64,000 nucleotides of DNA from Phytophthora hibernalis (Eukaryota; Oomycota; Peronosporomycetes; Peronosporales; Peronosporaceae), in assembly GCA_012656075.1 (NCBI GenBank), contig JAAKBF010000227.1:372001-436000 (forward strand), written 5' to 3'. The notes beneath the pieces were generated by a model. It saw only the letters and a program-made list of their open reading frames with translations, was not told where the DNA came from and did no database searches. This document shows positions 12,959-22,339 of this stretch, in pieces. Each line of letters starts with the position of its first letter. The first letter of the stretch is position 1. The position numbers were made by a program, and so were the translations under genes.

Positions 12959-14930
12959 TCAGTCGCAGGGAGCGTAGGCGCCCACGATCTCCTTGAGTTG
13001 CAGCCTCTTTACGAATGACACGATCTGTTCTGGCTCGCCACAGCGGAAGCGTGCTCGCAGCTTTAGGCTTAAGCTGTCGAAGGTGAACTCCCCATGAACA
13101 TTAATCCAAGCTTCTCGTCATCTTCGATATCCTCTGCGTAGAATAGAACAGTGCGTTGCTGGTCAGCACCATTAGAACGCAGGCCGTCCGACACGATGAT
13201 GAAGTCGTGGTCTTGAAGGTGGTGTGCAAGAATCACAGCGTCCGGAATCCGCGAGACACGACAGATGAATCCACCGCCATCGGCCAAATCGTCCCAGCGC
13301 TCATCGAAAGCTTCTGGGGTGAGTGGTGCACGATCATCGACCCTATCGGATTCTCTTGATGGCGCTGGCGTCTTGGTTGTATTTTTCGGGATCTCCACAC
13401 AGCCTCGCCGGTAAGCGAATGCACAAGGTAGGTTCTCCTCGAAGCTTCGTGCCGATGACGCACCCACGCTCCTTTCCCAGAGCTGCTGGCGCCTTCAACG
13501 ACGTCTCGAGCAGTAGCGATGTCCCTCGCACTACGCGCAGTTTCGTTGCCTCCAACAGCGTCTGCGTCCACGATAGGCAGTTGAGGTTCACGTGGGCTTA
13601 AACGTAGGTTTTCAAGCCTTCTTTGGCGGTGGCGCAGTCTTAGCTCTCGTCGTTCGGCTGGAGTTCGATCAGAGTCTCCGCTAGATGACGAAGAATGATA
13701 CGAGACATCGCCATCCAGGTCATCGCTATCTGCTTCGCTGTCGTCAACACTATCCCCAGTATCATCGCTACTGTCATCCTCTTCATCACTATCTTCCCAC
13801 CGAAGCTGAGGAGGAAAAAGTGGGTCAGTCCCAGGAATTCCTCGATGATGAAGCGCATGCAGTGCTGACCCGCACCGAGCGGCCACGAGAATTAGCAGAG
13901 GCGTCCACACATCGAGTACCAGTTGCACCACCGCAATGCACCCTATTATTGCTGGCACGCCTCGACCTCCTATGACCTGTCCACTGCGTAGTGCCGCATA
14001 AAACACGAGTAATAGATAGCCTCCAGCAAAACTGTCCAGTGCCTTGGCACGTTGAACGCGGTGCAGCCATGCGCGGTTGTACGCTAGAACTGGTTCCCTC
14101 GGGAGACGAATCTGAACACCGTCAACTTCTCGCACTCGGCTGTTGGGGTCACGAGAACGTAAACCGTAGAGTTCGAGACAGGCATCGTAGTTGATGCGAT
14201 GAGAAACCGTGAGGTAGGTCAGCAATGTCGTGGCCGATTTGAGCAGCAGCATGATGTAGAGCGGAATGCCAACAGGGGTTACGCGGAATTGCGTACGGCC
14301 CGAATACCACATAGTCGCGATTAATCCTAGCGCAAGTAGCACGGTGCCGCATACCAAGTGAATCCACGCGACCACTAGCACACGGTGCAATACTTCCAGA
14401 CTCAAATCAGTGCGCTTCGGAAGCGTGCGTCTAGGGAAGAAGTATTTCAGTTTATCCCAAAGCCGAAAGTTGGGCGGCTGGATTCGTGGCTGCTTTCGGG
14501 ATTCCTCGCTGTCTTCGTCAAGTGGTGGTTCGGTATTGATAAGCTCCAAGTAGCTGCAAAAGATGAGGCTGATCTTGGCAAGTGCGCACACAGCGATCCA
14601 AATGTCGGTGAAGCTCTTGGTAGCCTCCACGAAGTAGCCGTTGAAAGCTCCCTCCTCCGGTCGCATCAGCCACACAAAGTCGATAGCGGTGGCCAGTGAT
14701 AACCCAGTGATATACAAGCGGTGGTGTTCGCGCTGCAAATACGCCACAGCTTCGTCTTCCGTGGCGGCTGGTAGTAGGATGAGGCTAATAGCAATAGGAA
14801 CGTTGTACCGTGGAGCCGGGGTGCCCACCTCCGACAGCATTCCAGCCAGAAGCAAAATGAACGCGATTGCCTGCTGTAGTGAGAGGTGACCCAACGCGTG
14901 TCTTGCACTTCGTGCTGCACTGGACACCAT
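12959..14930 (-). CDS. multi-pass membrane protein with WW-like motif, unknown function
   Basis: The ATG is at 14930. Two single-base losses (TTTTT at 13382-13386, CCCC at 13090-13093) must be allowed for to reach the stop at 12959-12961, giving 657 aa. The first ~400 residues contain about eight hydrophobic segments (AIAFILLLAGML, VPIAISLILLP, VLVVAWIHLVCGTVLLALG, IPLYIMLLLKSATTLLTYL, FAGGYLLLVFYAAL, VVQLVLDVWTPLLILVAA). A very acidic Asp/Ser/Glu linker follows, then a WW-like stretch (GAWVRHRHEASRRTYLVHSL continuing TGEAVW) and a compact C-terminal domain beginning about FDERWDDLADGGGFICRVSR. I do not recognise the family. The gene converges on the USP gene. The in-frame sequence runs open another ~145 bases upstream of the Met without a second Met, so the N-terminus may be longer. 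Confidence 0.65.
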
Positions 14931-15030
14931 CTTCCCGTCTCCTACGTAGAAGTGCAGTTTGCCACGCAGCGAACGTGGCGCCTTGACTCGCGTCTTCTGC
15001 TTGGACTCCGGTGGCGGTCCACTGGAGTCA

Positions 15031-15414
15031 TCAGTCTGTAGATACTTCCTCGCCGATCTCGATAAATGCGTTCTCCTCAGGCGGCGCAGTAGGCAATGGA
15101 GGACTCCCGATATCGGTCAAGTCGGGCGCAACAAGGTTACGAGGTGTAGACGAGCTCGCTCGGCCGGACGACTTGGGGACAATTTCTGGCTGCTCTGGCT
15201 GGCGGCGGAACTTGAAAATACTCGTCTCTCCTTGCGCAGAGGACGGAATGTCATTCCATTGCTTTGCCGCATCAGCTTCTTCCGTCGACTGCTGCATCGT
15301 ATCCCCAAGACTGCAACAAGTACAGGTAGCCGTTATGGATGCTGTAGCCATTGCTCCATTATATATAGGTTTTGTGTACGGCACACCATCACTCGTTTCT
15401 TGGTCAGTTCGCAT
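15031..15414 (-). CDS. small acidic ORF, possible N-terminal part of the membrane-protein gene
   Basis: A 127-codon minus-strand ORF with an ATG at 15414, polar and disordered (PPLPTAPPEENAFIEIGEEV). It ends 100 bp before the membrane-protein Met. The downstream gene's own frame is open through this gap and reads plausibly (KAPRSLRGKLHFYVGDGK). Joining the two would need two missing bases or an undetected intron, unlike the single-base losses elsewhere. It may be the real N-terminus of that gene, a separate small gene, or chance. Nothing in it suggests a function. Confidence 0.3.
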   Translation of the reverse strand: MRTDQETSDGVPYTKPIYNGAMATASITATCTCCSLGDTMQQSTEEADAAKQWNDIPSSAQGETSIFKFRRQPEQPEIVPKSSGRASSSTPRNLVAPDLTDIGSPPLPTAPPEENAFIEIGEEVSTD

Positions 15415-15628
15415 TTGAATAAAAAGCCCGCGAGTCTCCTTGCGCTGTCCATAACTTTCCCCACAGGGCTACTCCAATGGTAAATACACATGCACCACAT
15501 CTGCCAGAGTCTGGTCTTTCATTGCACGCTAGTTGTGCTCTCCTACGCGCTGTACAGGCTTCAGAATCCTCTAAATACTGAAAAACGACACTAACCGCCT
15601 TCTACAATGCCTTTTTCTTAATATATAG
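15415..15628. promoter_or_regulatory. divergent promoter region with a likely first intron of the E2 gene
   Basis: This spacer lies between the minus-strand ORF and the UBE2S-like exon. TTTCATTGCAC near 15517-15527 resembles an oomycete initiator. The end looks like a 3' splice site: a CTAAC branch-like motif near 15592, then a pyrimidine run and AATATATAG ending at 15628. The first coding exon of the E2 gene should therefore lie within or upstream of this stretch, but I could not fix it: the only nearby ATGs (15490, 15607) give weak donors or early stops. Confidence 0.4.
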
Positions 15629-16333
15629 CTTACGACAGAGAACCTGCCGCCCCAAGTGGCTCAGCGTGTGGCCCGAGAGATCCGCAAGTTAGTTCTGCAG
15701 CCTTTAGATGGCATCCGCTACCTTCCCCAGGACGAGGAGCAGCTCAGTGAAATTTATGTCGAAATTCGTGGACCGGAGGACACGCCCTATGAAGGTGGCT
15801 ACTTCACGGTGAAGCTCACGCTCACCGAGATCTTCCCAGAGCAGCCTCCGCGCGGCATCTTCCTGACCAAGATATTCCACCCCAATGTGTCCCAACCGGC
15901 GGGGGACATCTGCGTGAACACGCTCAAGAAGGACTGGAAGCCGACCCTCGGCCTCGCCCATGTGCTGCAGGTGGTGCGTTGTCTGCTAATCGTGCCGTTC
16001 CCAGAGTCCTCGTTGAATGATGAGGCGGGAAAACTTTTCCTGGACAGTTATGACGAGTACGCACGTCGGGCCAAGCTGTGGACGAACATCCACGCGCCGA
16101 AGCGTTCGGCTGTGGCGAGTGAGGAGCTCGATGACCCGAGCGGAGAGGACGAGAACAAAGAGAAAAGGAGTGACATGCATAAGCGACGTGCTGAGGAAGT
16201 TGAGACCTCGGAAGCGGGTAAGGACGCAGCGCTGTCGACGCCGACGAAGAAGAAGAAAACAGGCGTCAACGACGTCGAGGCCTCTCTGAAAAAGAAGAAG
16301 GCCAACAAGAAGAAAGGCATCAAGCGCCTGTAG
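15629..16333 (+). CDS. UBE2S: UBE2S-like E2 ubiquitin-conjugating enzyme, first exon not located
   Basis: UBC-fold E2 of the UBE2S class, the chain-elongating E2 of the anaphase-promoting complex, which builds Lys11-linked chains in animals. Seen: start of the core at TENLPPQ, HPN motif in TKIFHPNVSQ, active-site Cys in GDICVNTLKKDW, PESSLNDEAGKLFL, and the end of the UBC fold at ARRAKLWTNIHA. An ~80-residue Lys/Glu-rich tail ends in KKGIKRL; the human enzyme's tail likewise ends in a basic R/K-L motif that docks on the APC/C. Reading starts just after an apparent splice acceptor at 15628, because no ATG is in frame downstream; a GTG at 15656 is in frame but should not be the start, as residues before it are also conserved-looking. 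No frame breaks in 705 nt. Confidence 0.8.
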   Translation, partial: LTTENLPPQVAQRVAREIRKLVLQPLDGIRYLPQDEEQLSEIYVEIRGPEDTPYEGGYFTVKLTLTEIFPEQPPRGIFLTKIFHPNVSQPAGDICVNTLKKDWKPTLGLAHVLQVVRCLLIVPFPESSLNDEAGKLFLDSYDEYARRAKLWTNIHAPKRSAVASEELDDPSGEDENKEKRSDMHKRRAEEVETSEAGKDAALSTPTKKKKTGVNDVEASLKKKKANKKKGIKRL

Positions 16334-16555
16334 ACGAGGTCACACACATTACCGTGTGCTGACATCTATATCCCGAAGTGGAGCTTTTGCAGGTTTCTTC
16401 ATTTGCTTGTACTGGCGGCACTAGGCCGGACCAGTCGAACGAATGTCGAAGCCATTAACCTAATCTAAGCTGAATGAACAGCGTTCAACATCACCGGTTG
16501 TTTTCGGTTGGATTTGTTTGTTGTCCCCGTGCAGATCCTCCTGGCGTTGTAGTCT
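16334..16555. other. convergent intergenic spacer
   Basis: These 222 bp separate the E2 stop codon from the stop codon of the minus-strand FAM227 gene. No gene, repeat or strong hairpin seen. Confidence 0.4.
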
Positions 16556-18370
16556 TCAAGCAACCACCACGGCGTGGGGTGGTCGCGGTGTAAAAGGACG
16601 AGTAGACCCAGCACTTCCTGGGGCTCGGTTGGTGCTCTGCTCGCTGAATGCTGCTCCTGTCGAAATCGCGCTGTTGCTTCCACGCGATGACGGCCTTAAG
16701 AGGGCATCAATGTGAGCTTTACTCACAAGTTGATTGCTGAATTCGTGAATCCGCTCTCCACTTTGCCGAAGCTCACTCAACTGCGCATCGAGAGCACGGT
16801 GTTCTCCGGCAAGCCGCCTCCTTTCGCGCGAGTCGAGATTTCGTGCTTGTTCCCTCTCGTTAGAGTACGCGTGCCGGACTGCATTTCCGAAAGTCTCTAG
16901 TTCCACAAGGGCATCACCGAAAGATGTTGGGTCTACAAGGCGTCTTCTACGTGAAGGAGCAACCCCAGTAGTAGCTCGAAGTGCCTCCTGCTCACTCAAA
17001 TCACGTTGTTTGCCGCTAGTCAGCCGCATCTGCACGCGCAAATGGCGTGTGTTGTCCTCCAGTTGATGTCTTGCCAAGAACGCGCCGATCAAAGGCGAGT
17101 TGCACATTTCGTAAGTATACCGCTCGCGAGTTTCAACATGAGCTGTCGTTTTTGAGGTGGCATCATCTTTGCTGTTGCTACTGGCTTGGTGGATGTGGTT
17201 CTTGGGAGGCGAAATGGAGAAGGCCGAGTTTCGGCGAGTCTTCGATTGCACTTGCAGATGTGGGAGTGATTCTGTCACGTCCTGCTTCTGATGGTCGTCA
17301 GGTATTCCATCTTCCTCAGGATCATCGTCTTGATCTTCGTGCCACGTTCGAACAGCTAATCGTGTGCGCTCTACACGCTCAGCTCTCAACATGCGATTGC
17401 GTATGGACGGAAAGTCCGCAAGTTCGGCAATCCGCTTCGGCGAGTCTTGGTCTACCACCATCCAGTGATCATAGTGCAGGTCCGTTGGCACAAAACCCAG
17501 GATCCAGCAGTAGCAAGTACGAAGGATTTCATGCTTTATGACGTCGGTGGAGATGGCCTTCCGAGAACGTGGAAATGCGTCGTAAAGTGCCACGAACAGA
17601 ATTTGTGCCACCACATCGGGCAATTGATCAAAGAACCCTGAGTCGCGGCTTGAAAGTTTCATCTGCAGGCGGACAAATAATGCCGTGAAGTTGTCCGCAA
17701 TGCGTTGATAGAGGTTTTCCTCAAGGTGTGGCTGTCGATCTGGCTGAAAGCAGTGCGCAATGAGGTACCAGAACATGTCTTTGAGTATAGCATCGATTTC
17801 GCGAGCGTCCGAGAAAATCTTCTCGAATTGAACTCGTTTCTTGGCTGAGGCGAAGCGCGTGTGGCACACTACTTTCGTGCGGATTTGAGAAAGCTGTACG
17901 CTGCGCGGGACTTCCGTAACTTTATGTTGATTGAAGCGGACAGTCACAATTTCGGCTGCTTGGATGGAGTTCTTCGTTCGAACGACAAGGATGGTCTTGT
18001 GGGCTGCTCTTTGCATCATCGTTCGGATGCGTTTACTTCGCTGCTGCTTTTCGGCGAGCTTGTCGATAAGTTGAAATACTTCGGCAGTCCCCTCTGTCGA
18101 GCGAACATCATCATTTTTGCTGGCGTTTGCTGAAAAACCTTGTAGACGCTCCACTTCAGTGATGAATGACCTCCTTGGATGGCTTGGTACCAACTCGTCT
18201 GTGCGATTATCGACTGCCTCATGGTGACGAGATCCCGAAGGATTCTTGAGCATGCTGCGACGGATGTGAAAATCAAGAAACCTCGTGGCGAAGCTTGTAA
18301 CACCACCAAGCTTCGTACCAAACAAAAAAATCTCATGTTTCGGTAATTCATCGACCGTAAATAGCCGCAA
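16556..18370 (-). CDS. FAM227-family protein
   Basis: A 604-codon open frame with no break. Residues about 190-310 carry the family's conserved block: ILKDMFWYLIAHCF, then EENLYQRIADNFTALFVRLQ, DQLPDVVAQILFVALYDAFP, and CYCWILGFVPTDLHYDHW. This resembles the FWWh/FAM227 domain of FAM227A/B, eukaryotic proteins found mainly in organisms with motile cilia; a flagellar role in zoospores is inferred. The C-terminal half is Arg/Glu/Ser-rich and probably disordered or coiled. The frame is open upstream of 18370 (a TTG) to a TGA near 18400 without any ATG, so a short first exon must exist upstream, possibly beginning with the ATGs near 18530; it could not be resolved. Confidence 0.7.
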   Translation of the reverse strand: MRLFTVDELPKHEIFLFGTKLGGVTSFATRFLDFHIRRSMLKNPSGSRHHEAVDNRTDELVPSHPRRSFITEVERLQGFSANASKNDDVRSTEGTAEVFQLIDKLAEKQQRSKRIRTMMQRAAHKTILVVRTKNSIQAAEIVTVRFNQHKVTEVPRSVQLSQIRTKVVCHTRFASAKKRVQFEKIFSDAREIDAILKDMFWYLIAHCFQPDRQPHLEENLYQRIADNFTALFVRLQMKLSSRDSGFFDQLPDVVAQILFVALYDAFPRSRKAISTDVIKHEILRTCYCWILGFVPTDLHYDHWMVVDQDSPKRIAELADFPSIRNRMLRAERVERTRLAVRTWHEDQDDDPEEDGIPDDHQKQDVTESLPHLQVQSKTRRNSAFSISPPKNHIHQASSNSKDDATSKTTAHVETRERYTYEMCNSPLIGAFLARHQLEDNTRHLRVQMRLTSGKQRDLSEQEALRATTGVAPSRRRRLVDPTSFGDALVELETFGNAVRHAYSNEREQARNLDSRERRRLAGEHRALDAQLSELRQSGERIHEFSNQLVSKAHIDALLRPSSRGSNSAISTGAAFSEQSTNRAPGSAGSTRPFTPRPPHAVVVA

Positions 18371-18565
18371 TTGATCTTTATCTTTGTCTTGCTTGCTTGC
18401 TCAGGATACTGATGCTTCCGAATGATGACAGCTTTGCGGTGTCGAGAGCATCGTAGCAGCTGGAAGTTGCTCTACATGCGTCTCACACACTCCTGGTCTT
18501 CAAATAGGCGCAACTGAAGTATCCAATCATCATGTTCACCGTGACGTACGCCACAGCTACTGGTA

Positions 18566-20022
18566 CTACGCCGACACTGACGGATGGCGTTTTAGCACGG
18601 CCTGTTCCACCGTGAACTCGCCGAATTGCCGGGTCAGCCGCCGCAGGTAGATATCCAAGAGACTGTGGACGTCGCGCATAACGAGCTCAATGACAACCTC
18701 GTCAAGGAAAATAGCTTCACACGACACAAGTTGCACGACCCAGATAAGACTCAATACATTCGATTGTCAATGAAACCAACTCACCGAGGTCTTCCAATTT
18801 CTTCAAGGTAGTTGAATCCAATTGCGTACTCTCAGTTTCAGCCTTGGGGTCGTTCACTTGCTCTTGTGTACCATCGGCATCTGCCCGCAGCCCAAGAAGA
18901 TTTTCTACCGGAAGCGTTATTGCATCACACGTTGTCAGTGTCGAAGTTTCTGCCTACAAGTTTGCGATTAGCATCCCGTACCGATGCTCCGAGTGGAGTT
19001 GAAGAACATGCAGAGCACCGCTGCGTATTCGTCCAGCTCATCGATAGACCTAGAAAATCAACGGGATGCCAAACATGAGTAAATCCAAAAGCATAAAAAC
19101 TGCTTCGGATTGCCATCTTACACTGAAACGGATGGCGCGGCTCCGACGCGTTCGACGGCAGCAATGGCCTGCTTCTTGACCATCCGTCCAAACCCGAAAG
19201 CCAGATTCGTCAGTTTGCCGATTCCAGACGAATGGCCTTCCGCACCTCCCTCCTCAGCCTAGCAAACAATCCATCAGTTCCAAAATAAAAAGAAACTCCA
19301 GCATCTGTGCCTCACGTTGTTGCTATGGCTGCCTCTGCGCGCCAATGGGGGAGCAGCACTGCTCTTATCCTGCGGCAGGAACGGGAACGAGCGAATCAGG
19401 TGCACGCGTTCCTGTCGCGCGAACTCCAGCAGCGCATCCAGCTCCTTGATGAAAGCCGCTTGGGCAGTATCCGACGACAGCGGAAGAGCGTGCTACACAA
19501 TAACAAAGTAAAACACAATGAGCCTTCTCTCCTAGAGTAGTCATCTAAGAGCTCAGAAGCTCACACTAGTCTTCTCCAGTCCCTGCTTCAGCTGATGGAA
19601 GACATCAAGCTTGAGAGGGACACCCGCCAGCTTGACCCGGTCTTGCTGCCAGATCTCCTTGGGCACGAAGAGCTTGGGCGAGAAGCCCCCACCTGGATGG
19701 ACTTTTCAATGAGTTGCATCAGGTGGAAGCAGCCGAAGGGTCTAGGCACAGCCACTTCGTGGTACCGTGTCTGCAGAAGTTGAACGTCAGTTCTAGCTCT
19801 AAAATCCATAGTTTTACAGCGAGTCCTCCGTACGTTGATGCTGAGCGCCGGCATCTGCTCCAGCATCTCCTTGGACACGCAGCGACGCGGCGCATTCGGC
19901 AGGAGAGACATGCGGTCGATGGAGGGCGTGCTGGCAGTGAAGATCTCCACCTCCTCCTCCTCTCCCTCCTCCTCGCCGGCGTCATCCATCGGCGGCATCT
20001 CGGCTTCGTCAGCGGGCGGCAT
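18566..20022 (-). CDS. unrecognised conserved-looking 7-exon gene
   Basis: Exons (minus): 19834-20022, 19565-19770, 19316-19492, 19122-19258, 18982-19049, 18785-18904 and 18566-18714. All introns are GT-AG, 57-76 nt, and the phases close exactly to 348 aa when one G is restored in the CCCCC (plus strand) at 19686-19690. The ATG is at 20022. The product starts with an acidic Met/Pro/Glu segment (EEEGEEEEVEIFT), then PRPFGCFHLMQLIEKSIQ, FSPKLFVPKEIWQQDRVKLA, a helical stretch (AAFIKELDALLEFARQERVH), GKLTNLAFGFGRMVKKQA, IDELDEYAAVLCMFFNSTRS and a C-terminal helix pair (DEVVIELVMRDVHSLLDIYL). No family recognised. The regular splicing and protein-like exons argue that it is real. It is the densest intron-bearing gene of the window and borders the repeat-rich region. 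Confidence 0.7.
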
Positions 20023-20040
20023 CTTTGAAGTGACACCCGG

Positions 20041-20139
20041 TCCAACATTTCAAACGAAACCAACATTTTAAACCAAAACCAACATTTCAAACAGGACCAA
20101 CATTCAAACAAACCCAACGATAATTCCAACATTTTGCAT
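20041..20139. repeat. minisatellite: about five CCAACATTT(C/T)AAAC units
   Basis: Imperfect 16-19-bp direct repeats with core CCAACATTT plus CAAAC/TAAAC (20042, 20060, 20079, 20097), then two decayed units, the last at 20126. They lie 18 bp upstream of the start codon of the 7-exon gene (minus strand), so they form its 5' leader or core promoter. Read on the minus strand, the unit is GTTTGAAATGTTGG. Confidence 0.75.
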
Positions 20140-20470
20140 AAAAATATCGGGAAATGAAAAAGCCTGGATATGGATTCTAATTGGCAAGGCGCTTCTCGTA
20201 CATCACCACAATTACAAGTTCGACATAAGGATTCTTTAGCCCTCTCTTCGGGCTTTAATTTAAGCCGAGAGGACGCTCATGTTTGTAGACCCATCCTACA
20301 TTTCATTAGGCCGATGGTGAAGATTTTCAGACTTCTGGATCGTACTTAAACTATCGTACTTGGCCTGAACGGGGTAGGTTTGGCTTTGAATTTATAAATT
20401 TGATCACGGAAACATGTGTTTCCTATGTTTTACGAACTAACACTATAAAAAACACCGTATCGGCATTTCC

Positions 20471-20868
20471 TTGTCATAAGGGCCTACCCAAATGCATTTG
20501 TGATTAGGGTTACTGTACCGACAAAACAAAATGCGTCGTACCTAATCGAAACTTTACTGTAGACAACAAGTCTCCCCGCCTCGCCGCGGTGTGATGACAG
20601 GATGCAACGTACTGGTGTCGGTCTTCCACCACTCTAAAACAGCTCTACCTAGTCTTGCGAGGTAGACTGATCAATAACCTTCTAGCGCTTTGCATACTAC
20701 ACTCTCTTTGGCCATGGATTTTATGTGTGCTGCGACGCTAAGCGCCAGAGGTGTCGCCAACCTCCTGCCATCCATTTGGATGTAGCGATTTGAAAAATGA
20801 AGCTGAGCTAATCATAACACGTCGTACTTTAAAATGCATTGTACCGTACGATGGGCCCTTATGACAAA
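20471..20868. mobile_element. MITE-like element with 14-bp perfect terminal inverted repeats
   Basis: TTGTCATAAGGGCC at 20471-20484 is exactly complementary to GGCCCTTATGACAA at 20855-20868. The 398-bp interior is non-coding. A further copy of the right terminus (GCCCTTATGACAA) lies at 20919-20931, so a nested or second partial element is likely. No clear target-site duplication was found. Family not assigned. Confidence 0.5.
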
Positions 20869-21006
20869 ACAAACAACGCTGCTACATATTGCGTCTTGTG
20901 ATTGGTAGAAACTGCTTTGCCCTTATGACAAAACGACCCCTTATTACAATGAAATGTCGGTGATTCAGTACATACTGAACAAGCGATGAGAGCCGTTTAG
21001 TAGAGA

Positions 21007-22115
21007 GTTTTCGCAGTCGCTGTTCCTGGTCCGGTTCAGGATATTCGCGCGTAAAACATGCAAATTCCGCTTCGATCCCGGATTTGACTCTTGACAGTCC
21101 GGGGAATGTAGGGTCAACGGGGAATGAAATCCTGGTTGAAAACCTCTGTATTTTGATATAAATAGCTCGATTATATTTGTCGTACCCTTCTTGTCATCTC
21201 GAGGTTTTGGCACGCGTGGCAGTAGTGTCAAGAGCAGCCGGGTCTAAGAGCATCTTGACCGTGCGCAGAAAAAGCAGGCATGACGTGGTGCTGTTCGTTG
21301 TGGAGCCGAAGGGTTTGGAGGGCGAGTGCAGGCCGGCGGTGGCAAACGTTGAGGGCGGGCCGGCGGTGGCGGACATTGAGGACAAGGACGAGGTGTCGGC
21401 TTTAAGCGATGGCGATATGCTGGCTTTGGTGGACGACGCGTCGTTGCAAGCTGGAAGCAAAGTGTTAGATGCAGCCACCGTCATGGACAACCATCGTGAC
21501 GTTTTGATCTGACACATTTGGTGAAACAAGAACATGAGCATGTACAGAAAGCTGCTGTATCTTTGTGGGCTTCATTTTGTCGAGCCGCTCGAGATTCCTG
21601 ATGTGAAGTTCAATATCGATGGCTACACGGACGCCAATGCAGAGTTGGAGTTTCGATTCAATGGTTCCAGACCATTCGTACATTATCGACCCTTTATCTG
21701 CTGCAAAAGGACGGTCAGCTTGAACCTGACGCAGCAGCACAACATCGTCCTCTTTGCTAAATTTCTTATGCTTCCGTTTCGCATCACCAACAGCATCACC
21801 AACATCAAACGTAGCATTTGCTTCCTGCTGCTGCTCAGACACCCCGGGTGCAAGGCTTGGTGGAGCATGGAGGAGGGGGCTTAACAGCTTTAGCTTGCTG
21901 GAGATGCATAGGGCAGGACGGAGTAGATACGCGAGTGGTGATAGCGTCAGGAGCTACGGCCGATTGACGTACGGCCACTCGAACAACTTATCCTACTGGC
22001 TCTTTGCCTGACTGGATGAGGATTATCCGCGAGAAAAAGGATTTTGTCTTCCTGGTCCCTGTCCTCGTCCGGCGTACGTTTCTGGAACTGGACCAGGAAC
22101 AGCGACTGCGAAAAC
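21007..22115. mobile_element. transposon relic bounded by 26-bp inverted repeats
   Basis: A 26-bp sequence (begins GTTTTCGCAGTCGC) at 21007-21032 recurs perfectly inverted at 22090-22115. Between them lies a degraded SANT/Myb-like frame. The repeats may be true termini of a 1.1-kb non-autonomous element, or two copies of one coding segment in opposite orientation, because on the minus strand both read as FSQSLFLV. No target duplication seen. Confidence 0.4.
21465..21842 (-). pseudogene. SANT/Myb-like transposon-associated ORF relic
   Basis: A frame without ATG (it opens at a GTG) reads KKFSKEDDVVLLRQVQADRP, FAADKGSIMYEW and later helical text. This resembles the SANT/trihelix-like DNA-binding proteins that oomycete repeats often encode. 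Downstream the frame is broken, and neighbouring frames (21194-21541 and 21947-22336, minus) show related low-complexity coding traces. Likely an accessory DNA-binding protein of a DNA transposon, now dead. Confidence 0.35.
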
Positions 22116-22339
22116 GCTCTAGTGACCGCGTCAAGGGTAATCAGTGAAGCGGAATGCTTCGTGGTCGGTAGTTGCTCTAACGCTGCAGCTACTCGATGTG
22201 ATGTTTTCTGTGTGACGGTGGATGCCACAACGCTGAAAAAGATAGCAGCGGGCGAAATGTCGCTGCGGCTACTGGTGGAGCGGTCGTGTACAAGGCTACG
22301 ATGGAAAAAGATGCAGCGTCCTAGATAGAGCTGCATCTT

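Noticed and set aside
15031..15414. Small acidic ORF as an RxLR-type effector
   Set aside because: No signal peptide, no RxLR or dEER motif.
21040..21070. TTCGATCCCGG, resembling a tRNA B-box
   Set aside because: No A-box, acceptor stem or cloverleaf can be formed around it.
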